Assembly: GCA_033063855.1 (NCBI GenBank)
Contig: CP093829.1
Coordinates: forward strand, 25,389,537 to 25,453,536
Direction of reading: 5' to 3'
DNA length: 64,000 nt
Origin: Smittia aterrima
Taxonomy: Eukaryota > Arthropoda > Insecta > Diptera > Chironomidae
Part shown: in pieces, positions 38,701 through 44,695 of the stretch
Layout: each line of letters starts with the position of its first letter
Position numbering within the stretch: the first letter of the stretch is position 1
Notes under the pieces: generated by a model
Seen by the model: only the letters and a program-made list of their open reading frames with translations
Database searches by the model: none
Told to the model about the DNA's origin: nothing
Program-made: the position numbers and the translations under genes

Positions 38701-39881
38701 GGGTTGTAAGTGCTTGTCAAATCAACTTAAATCTTGCTTCCATTTCACTTTACATTTCAATAGCTTGGCAATCACGATAAACCAAGATTTGGTTCACGTT
38801 ATGGAACAGAGAGAGTTGATGGTTTGCTGACTCTTCTCTTGACGCTGCCTGGAGTTGCTGTGACATACAATGGAGATGAGATTGGAATGCTGGATTATCG
38901 AGATATTTCTTGGGAAGATACCCTTGACCCCCAAGCTTGCAACACCAATGATCCAAATAACTACAAGGATGCTTCACGTGACCCTCAACGAACTCCATTC
39001 CAATGGGATGCAACTGCTTATGCTGGGTTCAAGCAAGCGATTGGCAGTGAACCTTGGATTCAAATCCATCCAAATTATCAGCAACTCAATCTCGCTTTGC
39101 AAAAAGCAGCTACAAAATCATTCTACAAGTTTTATCAACGATTGGCGCAGTTCCGCAAGGATGAAGTCTTTGTAAATGGAGAGTTTGAGTCACATGCGTT
39201 CAACGATGAGGTGTTTGCTTACAGAAGAACTTTTGCTAATACATCGTACGTGGTTTTAATCAATTTTGCCGATAAAGAATACCGTTTGGATATCAATGAG
39301 ATAAACGTAGCTTTTCCAGAAGAATCTGAAGTTGCTTTAGCTGGTTCACGTTCGTCTTATGAAGCTGGGTAAGAGCAATCGACATTGTCGAGTGATTGAA
39401 GCTTACTGAATAATACTTTCTCATAGAAATATCGTCATGACGAACAACTTCACATTGCGAGCATACGATGCTGTTGTGTTGAAGGCACATAAAGCTTCGG
39501 AATCAACTTCTCAAATGACTACAACTGATGCAGGAAGCTCACTTTATGTAAGCTTTGCAGTTCTCATCAGTGCACTTGTCGCGTATCGATTCATCTAATT
39601 CCAAAACGTTTTCTCGAAAGCATTCGAGCGTGATCAAATTAAATAAAGCGAACATTTGTGTATCAACTGAAAGCTCTCTTACCGATTACATAAGAATATC
39701 CATCTAACGTCAGAACACATTTTCGTGTGGCACCAGCTGCCGGAGGATAACGGACCATTCGCGATGCGGTCCTTTGTGCGACGATCTTTCCTGGGTCAGA
39801 GTGACATTTGTGTACCAAATCTTTGGCTTTGCTACTGTCTGTAATGTCATGCTCTGGTTCATCGTCGCTTGACTCACCCAT
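6602..39881 (-). CDS. Pde1c: Ca2+/calmodulin-type 3',5'-cyclic nucleotide phosphodiesterase (PDE1 family), 8 coding exons, 719 aa
   Basis: Hydrolyses cAMP/cGMP and, in this family, is switched on by Ca2+/calmodulin. Coding exons in transcript order (minus strand): 39881-39683, 17768-17640, 17569-17311, 16503-16390, 8798-8549, 8120-7958, 7705-6749, 6690-6602. Lengths 199+129+259+114+250+163+957+89 total 2160 nt, and every junction keeps frame with GT-AG borders. The calmodulin-binding/inhibitory part is near residues 197-234 (LRCLLRQLQRGE, NLHYAARVLEAVFIDET). The catalytic domain starts at WLASTFTRQ and includes YHNNLHAADV (His381, His385), IHDYEHTGTTNN (His421, Asp422), CDISHP (Asp529) and the substrate Gln580 in SQIGF. 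The ATG at 39879-39881 has an in-frame TGA eight codons upstream, which fixes it as a start unless upstream exons splice in. The symbol follows the fly orthologue. The second exon's link across a 21.9-kb intron is inferred from phase and splice sites. Confidence 0.88.
8193..8219. repeat. 27-bp perfect palindrome in a PDE1 intron
   Basis: Arms of 13 bp (8193-8205 and 8207-8219) are exact reverse complements around a single central base. It lies in the 428-bp intron between two catalytic exons, close to the exon's acceptor side at 8120. The function is unknown; it could be a cruciform or hairpin. Confidence 0.6.
8799..15108 (-). other. PDE1 intron, 6.3 kb
   Basis: Non-coding stretch between the RLADEDD exon and the candidate cassette exon (15109-15330). 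No minus-strand exon with good splice sites was found. One long plus-strand frame at 13.1-13.6 kb is listed separately with low confidence. Confidence 0.55.
13180..13644 (+). CDS. Long ORF of unknown status inside a PDE1 intron (doubtful)
   Basis: From the first ATG the frame codes 154 residues, and it is open 16 codons further upstream. The product is rich in Leu, Phe, Ser and Cys and has no recognisable domain, signal peptide or repeat. A second frame over the same stretch (13218-13535) is also open, which suggests a locally stop-poor segment and not coding selection. No poly(A) signal or splice structure supports it. By a rough estimate, a frame this long is borderline for chance in 64 kb of AT-rich DNA. 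It is listed only so it is not lost. Confidence 0.15.
   Translation: MLFEINLMKADFKCLSTAKQLSKLFSIARETSLRSYQITECRVIMTTFCHSISFIYNQSIPQTIELIGLGKCLINESVFLQFHNTAAHFRSLVVKTFSIHDMYLFLMMKTHSTNDLCFDAKRSLLNMKANENLLPSFIFSSLEVCESLFNTNFN
15109..15330 (-). CDS. Pde1c: Candidate alternative cassette exon of PDE1 (222 nt, 74 codons)
   Basis: On the minus strand an acceptor (TTTAG) is followed by an open stretch coding QDGGREPSERDGHSKLKK, then SAPETHSGPTGPPTGN and QRRRLRQPVWAKTSTTSAS. The incoming phase (one base needed) and outgoing phase (two bases left) are exactly those of the constitutive junction between the calmodulin-binding exon (ends AA at 16390) and the core exon (begins A at 8798). Inclusion would therefore add 74 residues in frame between the regulatory and catalytic parts. 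The donor (AA|GTTATT) is weak, so the 3' border could differ. The insert is basic and Ser/Thr/Pro-rich, like a disordered linker. It could also be part of another isoform. Confidence 0.55.
16390..17768 (-). CDS. Pde1c: PDE1 N-terminal and calmodulin-binding exons (three exons)
   Basis: Exon 17768-17640 (acceptor preceded by a long pyrimidine tract) codes ASTPENILNKTDSIALRD and on to QSKNGQIS. Exon 17569-17311 codes DSGLTIVRRLSGKKSQQLSE to DTPDACDKAAL. Exon 16503-16390 codes LRCLLRQLQRGEISAELL and NLHYAARVLEAVFIDET, the segment that in vertebrate PDE1 binds calmodulin and holds the enzyme inhibited. Donors are AA|GTAAGT, AG|GTAAG and AA|GTAAGT, with phases consistent throughout. Recognition of the third exon is firm. 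The first two are Ser/Asp-rich and diverged, and are accepted on phase, splice quality and position. Confidence 0.8.
17769..20364. other. Gene-free stretch, start of the PDE1 intron that hosts the maltase array
   Basis: No credible exon on either strand. It holds an 18-bp palindrome built on AAGCTT (19264-19281). The last 200 bp are the proximal upstream region of maltase A. Confidence 0.5.
20182..20200 (+). promoter_or_regulatory. GATA motifs upstream of maltase A
   Basis: GATAAG at 20182-20187, followed by GATAATAAG from 20196, about 180 bp before the ATG. GATAAG is the binding word of gut GATA factors (GATAe, serpent) in flies. A functional role is inferred from recurrence across the array. 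Confidence 0.4.
20365..22805 (+). CDS. Alpha-glucosidase/maltase A (GH13_17), 11 exons, 604 aa
   Basis: Secreted alpha-glucosidase cleaving terminal alpha-1,4-glucose from maltose and sucrose-type sugars. Exons: 20365-20454, 20520-20583, 20643-20726, 20792-20887, 20945-21285, 21358-21465, 21523-21804, 21864-21971, 22041-22075, 22134-22586, 22652-22805; total 1815 nt with all phases matching. Signal peptide MKALVLFVIVNINLALTT, then DWWQS and FYQIYPRSF. GH13 regions: LDFVPNH, GFRCDAVNH (nucleophile Asp224), ILTEAY (acid/base Glu292), LGNHD (Asp360), and RTPFQWD. The hydrophobic end (LIVLSVIACLFAFN) suggests a GPI-anchor signal. Intron 2 begins with GC (AAAG|GCATGT), not GT, at a position conserved in gene B. 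This is the most intron-rich member, perhaps closest to the ancestral structure. The ATG was chosen because earlier frame codons lack one. Confidence 0.9.
22908..22913 (+). terminator. Poly(A) signal of maltase A
   Basis: AATAAA 103 bp after the stop codon of gene A. Confidence 0.6.
23026..23110 (+). pseudogene. Orphan maltase-type terminal exon (relic, or alternative last exon of gene A)
   Basis: After an acceptor (ATTTCCAG at 23018-23025) the frame reads SIVRRESIPLTPYDCVVLMD and ends in TAA at 23108-23110. It matches the last exon of the array genes in phase (one base completing a Gly codon) and in the YDAVVL-type motif; compare NIVMTNNFTLRAYDAVVL in gene G. A donor-like GG|GTAAGA sits 40 bp upstream, also as in G, but nothing recognisable precedes it. 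Unlike all seven genes, it ends without a hydrophobic tail. It is either the stub of a deleted eighth maltase or an alternative last exon that gene A (exon end at 22586, same phase) could use to make an untethered form. AATAAA occurs at 23479. Confidence 0.5.
23607..23612 (+). promoter_or_regulatory. Weak GATA-like word upstream of maltase B
   Basis: GATAAA at 23607, 60 bp before the ATG. The nearest full GATAAG core (as CTTATC) is at 23153-23158. This is the least convincing GATA arrangement in the array. Confidence 0.2.
23667..25835 (+). CDS. Alpha-glucosidase/maltase B (GH13_17), 8 exons, 584 aa
   Basis: Exons: 23667-23826, 23883-24105, 24171-24335, 24391-24520, 24576-24652, 24713-25438, 25498-25635, 25700-25835; total 1755 nt in phase. 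Signal peptide FFILTLLVFSSEA, then FYQIYPRSFMDSDGDG. Active-site motifs: LDFIPNH, GFRLDAINH (Asp225), LMTEAY (Glu294), GSHDHSR (Asp362; the usual Asn before His is Ser360). Shortest of the seven: the stretch between EEIGMQDY and RTPMQWN lacks about 15-20 residues that in the others contain DPQACNT or a similar Cys-bearing loop. Several introns present in A are missing (between FYQ and IYP, and three inside the 726-nt sixth exon), while its own introns at TS-D and at N-Y-E are not shared with A. Hydrophobic C-terminal tail as in the others. Triad intact, so probably active. Confidence 0.9.
25861..25866 (+). terminator. Poly(A) signal of maltase B
   Basis: AATAAA 26 bp after the stop codon of gene B, inside an A-rich run. 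Confidence 0.55.
26159..26217 (+). promoter_or_regulatory. Core promoter of maltase C: GATA site, TATA box, initiator
   Basis: CTTATC (GATAAG on the other strand) at 26159-26164, TATAAAAG at 26183-26190, and an initiator-like CCAGTTT at 26211-26217, about 29 bp after the TATA box. The implied 5' UTR is only about 25 nt before the ATG at 26236. Confidence 0.55.
26236..28357 (+). CDS. Alpha-glucosidase/maltase C (GH13_17), 7 exons, 595 aa
   Basis: Exons: 26236-26322, 26378-26516, 26571-26689, 26754-26888, 26944-27231, 27287-27676, 27728-28357; total 1788 nt in phase. Signal peptide MKTFVIILFCAVFMNA, then LDWYNTGVFYQIYPKSF. Triad complete: GFRIDAINH (Asp219), MMTEAY (Glu287), GNHDRPR (Asp355), with RTPFQWD in the last exon. 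C, D and E form a subgroup. They share the LDWY-type N-terminus, an intron right after FYQ, one long last exon opening with GEEI and a TNNM or similar motif, and the DPQACQTNSSV-type loop. The C-terminal SGNKLAISLLLIVCSVAKLL is a typical GPI-attachment signal. C is the only member of the subgroup with an intact active site and so is probably the functional parent type. Confidence 0.92.
28396..28401 (+). terminator. Poly(A) signal of maltase C
   Basis: AATAAA 39 bp after the stop codon of gene C. Confidence 0.6.
28480..28540 (+). promoter_or_regulatory. Promoter of maltase-like D: two GATA sites, TATA-like word, initiator
   Basis: GATAAG at 28480-28485 and 28491-28496, TATATG near 28508, and TCAGTA at 28535-28540 as a candidate initiator about 28 bp on. 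The intact promoter argues against D being a dead gene. Confidence 0.45.
28560..30636 (+). CDS. Maltase-like protein D (GH13_17), catalytic Glu replaced by Asp; 6 exons, 601 aa
   Basis: Exons: 28560-28655, 28713-28851, 28904-29022, 29077-29214, 29274-29954, 30004-30636; total 1806 nt in phase with no stop or frameshift. Signal peptide MKKLFLISLCLIIVNA; hydrophobic GPI-like tail. The fold motifs are kept (LDFVPNH, QPDLNFRN, RTPFQWD), and the nucleophile position is present (GFRFDKVNH, Asp223). The acid/base Glu in the TEAY motif is Asp292 (IIITDAYAT), and GNHD reads GNQD (His359 to Gln). Further departures are IYVRSF for IYPRSF, and AILSPIF for the Trp-containing AWLSPIF. Such a protein should hydrolyse sugars poorly or not at all. 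Some GH13_17 relatives act as binding proteins or receptors; whether D does is inference. Intron 1 uses a consensus GC donor (CAG|GCAAGT). Confidence 0.9.
30704..30709 (+). terminator. Poly(A) signal of maltase-like D
   Basis: AATAAA 68 bp after the stop codon of gene D. Confidence 0.6.
30783..30851 (+). promoter_or_regulatory. Core promoter of maltase-like E: paired GATA sites, TATA box, initiator
   Basis: CTTATC at 30783-30788 and GATAAG at 30796-30801 form an inverted pair. TATAAAG follows at 30817-30823 and TCAGTT at 30846-30851, at normal TATA-to-start spacing. The ATG is at 30887. Confidence 0.55.
30887..33177 (+). CDS. Maltase-like protein E (GH13_17), catalytic Glu replaced by Ala; 6 exons, 606 aa
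   Basis: Exons: 30887-30985, 31043-31181, 31241-31359, 31419-31553, 31794-32483, 32539-33177; total 1821 nt in phase and fully open. Signal peptide LVLVLIFAVATATA; hydrophobic tail ISMSLLLIVCSLFKFIF. The nucleophile Asp223 remains in GFRVDNANR, but the following His is Arg227. The TEAYA motif reads TAGTT, so the acid/base Glu is Ala294. NHD (Asp363) is kept. AWLSPIF reads AILLGPIF. Loss of the Glu should abolish glycosidase activity. Intron 4 is unusually long (240 bp) and intron 3 has a weak donor (GTTCGT). The exon layout matches D exactly, so D and E probably arose from one duplication. Strong coding conservation outside the active site suggests a retained non-enzymatic role. Confidence 0.9.
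33223..33228 (+). terminator. Poly(A) signal of maltase-like E
   Basis: AATAAA 46 bp after the stop codon of gene E. Confidence 0.6.
33295..33343 (+). promoter_or_regulatory. Promoter of maltase F: GATA site and initiator
   Basis: GATAAG at 33295-33300, running straight into ATAAAG, and TCAGTC at 33338-33343. Gene G has the same CTCAGTCG start-site word. Confidence 0.45.
33370..35533 (+). CDS. Alpha-glucosidase/maltase F (GH13_17), 7 exons, 609 aa
   Basis: Exons: 33370-33489, 33546-33812, 33874-34011, 34070-34357, 34408-34686, 34742-35346, 35401-35533; total 1830 nt in phase. Signal peptide LFVSIFALSAICAA, then a short linker and TDWWQSTI. Triad intact: GFRIDAVNH (Asp234), IFTEAY (Glu302), LGNHDQPR (Asp369); loop DPQACNTND and RTPFQWD present. 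The conserved Trp at the end of exon 3 (NNW) is Tyr. The hydrophobic tail fits a GPI signal. F and G are sister genes with the DWW N-terminus shared with A. Their exon 2 sequences differ at only 7 of 267 positions by eye, whereas exon 3 is clearly diverged. F has one intron fewer than G (G is split after GFRIDA). Confidence 0.92.
35551..35556 (+). terminator. Poly(A) signal of maltase F
   Basis: AATAAA 18 bp after the stop codon of gene F. Confidence 0.55.
35557..37216. other. Spacer between maltases F and G, 1.7 kb
   Basis: The longest spacer in the array. No maltase remnant, splice-bordered exon or repeat was recognised. The longest frames (35687-35929 minus, 36855-37055 plus) show no family resemblance. 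Confidence 0.5.
37217..37329 (+). promoter_or_regulatory. Promoter of maltase G: overlapping GATA sites and initiator
   Basis: GATAAG at 37217-37222 overlaps a second GATAAG at 37222-37227. TCAGTC lies at 37324-37329, 29 bp before the ATG at 37358. Confidence 0.45.
37358..39598 (+). CDS. Alpha-glucosidase/maltase G (GH13_17), 8 exons, 605 aa
   Basis: Exons: 37358-37426, 37483-37749, 37812-37949, 38013-38192, 38263-38370, 38427-38705, 38764-39368, 39427-39598; total 1818 nt in phase. Signal peptide MKLILLFVAFATVANA, then DWWESAI. Triad intact: GFRIDAINH (Asp217), LFTEAY (Glu285), LGNHDKPR (Asp352); DPQACNTND loop and RTPFQWD present. The last exon adds a Ser/Thr-rich spacer (SESTSQMTTTDAGS) before the hydrophobic tail (FAVLISALVAYRFI), as expected of a cell-surface GPI or membrane anchor. 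It is the last gene of the array: its stop lies 84 bp and its poly(A) signal 35 bp from the donor edge of the first PDE1 coding exon on the other strand. Confidence 0.92.
39642..39647 (+). terminator. Poly(A) signal of maltase G
   Basis: AATAAA 43 bp after the stop codon of gene G, just before the PDE1 exon on the opposite strand. Confidence 0.6.
39683..39881 (-). CDS. Pde1c: First coding exon of one PDE1 isoform
   Basis: On the minus strand ATG (39881) opens MGESSDDEPEHDITDSSKAK, continues through SRMVRYPPAAGATRK and ends CVLTLDGYSYVI plus one base before a strong donor (G|GTAAGAG). An in-frame TGA lies eight codons upstream. The left-over G joins the TT that begins exon 17768-17640 to give Val, keeping frame across a 21.9-kb intron that contains all seven maltase genes. 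No other minus-strand exon between the two was recognised. The link to PDE1 is inferred from strand, phase and splice quality, not from sequence similarity, so this could be the end of a different transcript. Confidence 0.65.
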
Positions 39882-42800
39882 AACGTGTTTTTTATGTGAA
39901 GCTCACTGTCTATCTTACTGTTCTTTTGAGTCTTCTTTTCTTGTTTTCCCGGGAGTTAGAGCGAAATTGGCTTCTCAACTACTTTTCATCAATAATCCAT
40001 TTGTTATCGTTCTAGTTTTATTATCGCGATAAAAGTTTTCCTTTTGCAACCAACTTTAAGAGATTTTACGAGTCACTTTTACTGCCTGAATCCATTTCGT
40101 ATTGGTCGAAACTTTTCTTTATCTCTTTTGAGTCGAGAAATTGAAAATGAACTGATGGAAAACAAAAGTCATTTGCGTTTCAGAAAACTTTCAATTCAAT
40201 TTAAAATTTATTAACTTTTGATTAATGTAAGTCGACATATTGAGCGAGGTTTGAGTTTTTTTTACGAAACGTGAGAGCGGAAAATGAGAATCGATATCCA
40301 TCACAGATGGGAGGAAGCAAATGTCTGCGTATGAATATTCATAGATCGCAATTTTGTGTTTCTGGCTTCTCTGAGCAGCAAGCAACAAGTTGATACGAAA
40401 TCAAATAATTTCCTCATCGTAGGCAGAGTGGAAAATCTCGAAAGAGAGAAAAGATTTTTCAGAGTTTGGCAGCTGATTGAAACGTTTCTATGATAGATAA
40501 AAACGTGATGATGCCGATAAAATGAGAATAATCAGCGTTAATTGCTCTCGTTAATTTGAGAATCAGAATTTTAATTAGGAGGCTATCTCTTAAATATCGA
40601 TGAGAGCTCAATTAGAATTTGAACCTGATGCTTGCAACAAAATCCAATTGAAAATGCCAAAAATTCACAATTGAATTCGAAATGCTCTCGCTCTATGCAA
40701 ATGCTATTTAATTGAATGCTATTCGGCACGAACGATACAAGTTTTTCAAGTCTCGGAATTGAGGTGAAGTCGAAAAGTCAAGCAAATATAAAGTTTTCAA
40801 GTTCTCGGAAGGAAGGCCAAGAAAATTTTCTTTTCTTTTTCGAGTACAATTTGAAATATTTTCGGCAAAATTTTTGTTTTCTCTTCACTAAACACGCGAA
40901 CCGTAATGAATGCGGGCAGAAGCTTCTCTACTCAATTGTTTTTTATTAATTACAGGTTATCAACGAACTCACTCGCGTATTTTTAGCTTTCACTTCACCT
41001 TCTTAATTGATACGCAGAAAGATTTTTCTCTTTCACCAGCTCGTGCAAACCAACGCAATTTTGTTAATTTAATTGGAATTTGTTTACAAGTTACACGGAC
41101 AGAATAAGTGGATTGGAATCGATTGGCTTGTCAAGCGCCTACTATATCAATTTGATTTTATCAAAGCAACACTAACGATCTCGATTATTGGTTCAATTAG
41201 CACTAAGATCGAGTTATTTGCTCTTCACGAATCTCCGATATATCGATTTCGATTGTATTCTCTGGATACGATCGACTTTCAATTTTATTGCTTAAACTAG
41301 CTACGAAGCTAAGACTACAAGTGTCCCCGAATGAAAGCTGTTCAGTTCAGCGCCATGACGCCTCGCACATTGCGTTAAACTTTATACAAATTCTATTCAT
41401 TGAATGTCGCTGAGAGTGACGATGATGTGAATAATCGGTCGCTCACACCGCTCACATTGCTTCTCTAGGAATTTAATTTTGTTTCACAATATTTTTATGT
41501 TCGTCCCAGCATTCTTTTTACGACAAGTGTCTGCCGAATATTTTTTTTCTCACTGTCTTCGTCTCTGTTTGCTTGCGGGGAAAACAATTTTCAATACGAA
41601 ATATCTACTTATGACATGCACAGTCGGTAATTGTCGTTTAATATTTCTTCTATTCTTCACTCGCACTTTATTTTTTGCTAAGTCTTTGAGCAATACTTTG
41701 TAATTCATACGTTTTATTATCCATATGCGTCTTGTCGATTATTTTTTTTCTCTCAGGCGATGCCACATGAATAAATTTCCGCAATGAAATATTTTTTCAA
41801 TCCAATATGTTAGTCAATCGGATTGTAATCAACTTTCTTCGCATTTGATTATTTTTTTATAAAACCAAGATTTTTTTATTTCGCTTGAATTTTAAACACT
41901 TTTCCTTTCGTTCCGAGAGACTCGAAGTAGGCCCCGCGATCGATTGAATCCGAGAATGATTGTATGTTAATTAATTCAGCAAAAAAAAAAAGCACAACGA
42001 GAGCGGAAAATTATTCACTTTACACAATCTACGTCAATAGATTCGATTAATGTTATTTAGTGACGTCACAGTGGCAATCAGTGATAACGTATCGCTGCTC
42101 TTGCCTCTTGCAACATTAAACTGATGAAATAGTTTATCACCATTTTCCATGTCTCTTCACCTAATTATGACTTGCTTGGATCAGAAATCGGAACAGCGAC
42201 GAAGGAATAAATTTGCATTTATTCCTCTCGAAACGCGACCAAGGCGAAAGGAATAAAATTCAAAACCATTTAAGGTTTTCTTATTCTACTGCAGCAAGAT
42301 CATTTGTCGATTGATTTTTATTTTGCACAACTTTTTTGCTGCTCGAAACTCGGAATAAATTTCTCTTTTGTGTCTACAGCTTTATCGATATCGCCGATAA
42401 ATTATGTTTCGATTGCCCATTCGATGTCGAGAAACGAATTCTTTTCGAGGGCTTCCCGTTGATACGATTTATCTCAATCTTTGTGAGACAAACTACCGAA
42501 ACCGATTTGGCAGTAAAACCTTCTGCCTTCTAAGACGGATTGAAAAGTGTTGAGCGATTATTTGATCTCCGACACGACGCGCTGCGAAAATAAAGCTTTT
42601 CGTTTGGCACGCGAATCAAACACAACTGTATCCTACTTTTTCTTGTGCCGCATATTTTCAGTTTCGCAAGCCATTTTCATATAATTTCAAATATAAGAGC
42701 GTCCGTGGTGAAAAGAGAGAATGTTACTCTGAGCATTCTCAATTTCCTTCGAGTCTTCTTGCGCAAAGCACATGGAAGAGCGGAGATTTCTGCGTGGCAC

Positions 42801-44668
42801 GAAGGAAAACTTGCGACTCGTAAACAAAACAAAACATAAAAGACTCACAGCTGAATATTTTGCGAGAGAGAGAATGAGTATGAATAAATATTGAGAAGAG
42901 AAAATGGTGAAAATAAATTTTCTCGCAAATAATGAAAGGATTTTCATTAAACAATCGAGCCCCTGCGTCGAGCTGATTACAACTCGCGGAGCAAGAGATG
43001 AATTTTTCAATTATACAACGACGACAAGCTGACGGAAACCGGAACACACAATCATTAGCACTTTGACGCAACATGGAGCTCAAGTCCCACAGGAAATTAC
43101 AAATTACTCGCCCGCTTGCTAAAAAAGCTTTATTCGCTTTTCAGAAAAAATCACGCAATGGCAAATTACTAAATTGCATGCTTATGAATATTATTGTTCT
43201 GTTTGTAAAGTTACACAAGGAAATTAATGATTTTCCTTATCGAGATCCATCGTCGAATGCTCATAAGCCGGCCGCTAAATGACGAATAACTTAAGCTTTT
43301 TCGAAAAATGAAATCCGGATGCCAATCAGCTTTGGAAAATTATCGTGGACGAATGAAGTCATAACAGGGTTTGTTACTCAGGTAAGATGAGTACAAATCG
43401 ATAAAAGAGCTCTTGGCTGCGTTAACTCGACTCTCTAGATGCCAATCGAGTTTCCTTTCTATTGTTTCTTTCCTTTAAGATTTCCCATTGTTAAGTTGGC
43501 CTTGACGTCGTCGACCCGAAGGGACAGATTTCTTGAGTTTGATGCTAAGATCATCCCTAATGCTTCGTTGCCACATGGAGATGCTTTTGCTTTTGAAGTC
43601 AAGTGAAGCTTTTGTTAAAGAAATCAGAAAGCTGACGACTCGAGAAAGCAATTCTAACAATTTAAAGTTGATAAAATCCATTTCAAAACATGAATTTGAT
43701 TCTTTTTTGAGTTTAATAACTTTGAAAGTTTTTTTTAGAACAAATGGCTTAACGACAAAAATTGATGATGATTCAATTTTTTTCTTTCGTGCACATATTT
43801 TCTGCTGTAGATTGGTCCAGAGACTGAAAAATCCAATTTCAATAAAACAGATCATCACCGCGAGAGTAAAGCAACACAAACAAAAAAGTCTGTAACTGAT
43901 GGAATTGAGATTCGTTTTCTCATTTTCAGATCATTCTGATAGCGACGATGAATTTCATGCTGAACATCGAAAAGCGAGATAGGAATTTTGGCAAATTTCC
44001 CATTGCGAGAAATAGTGTCTCGCTTTCTAGCTCAATGCGAGCTGGTGACATTAAAAATATTTGTTCGTTGAACTAAGTCGAAACGATGTTAAGAACTTTA
44101 ATAAAAATTAGCGGAATTCAGAAGATTTCTTATTTTAAAAGCATCGAAATACTTTGTAACATTCTTAAGTTCATATTGCTCTCATCTAAATAACAAAGCT
44201 AAGAGCACGAAGTCAATCACAGAGATTACATCGAAAGCCAAAAAATATTCCGAAAATAAATTGGATTAACTTATCTATAACGGTTGTTGACGGAATGTTT
44301 ATCACTTTACTTGAAATATTGCAATATAACACCAGAGAGCGGGCGAAATCAAATCACAACATTCATCATTAGTAGCCGCAAGGACATTCAAATAAATTGC
44401 ATATCAACATCATCAGAATCGCTGGCAGTGTCAATTAATTATGATTGATGACGCAATGTAAAAGTTGCCAAATATGTCCCTAGGCGAAAGACTATTTTCT
44501 AGACACAACAGAGATTAAGATCGTAGAGCTTACAATTTATTTGTAGAATTACTTGCCAAATAAATTTTTTAACGGATCAAGGCCTTGTAACAATTGTCAC
44601 ATTGTCACAAACAAGCTCTCCCTGATTTCAGTTTTCGATTTCGTGAATTTTTTTGATCCCCCACTCAC
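39882..44668. other. Gene-free stretch upstream of the PDE1 start exon
   Basis: Presumed 5' UTR, promoter or intron of PDE1. No supported exon. A plus-strand stretch at 43319-43381 opens with ATG and ends at CAG|GTAAGA, but nothing continues it. Confidence 0.45.
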
Positions 44669-44695
44669 CGTTTCTCAATGTGTTTAGAGCGTGGC
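44669..44695 (-). CDS. Pde1c: Candidate 27-nt microexon of a distal PDE1 isoform
   Basis: On the minus strand it is bounded by a good acceptor (TATCATTTCAG) and a consensus donor (CG|GTGAGT). In the phase left by the 53.9-kb exon it reads HALNTLRN flanked by split Gly and Val codons, and its outgoing phase fits exon 17768-17640. The length is divisible by three, so it could be skipped without changing frame. Confidence 0.45.

Noticed and set aside
43319..43381. Plus-strand ATG stretch ending at CAG|GTAAGA as a first exon
   Set aside because: No continuing exon was found downstream on the plus strand.
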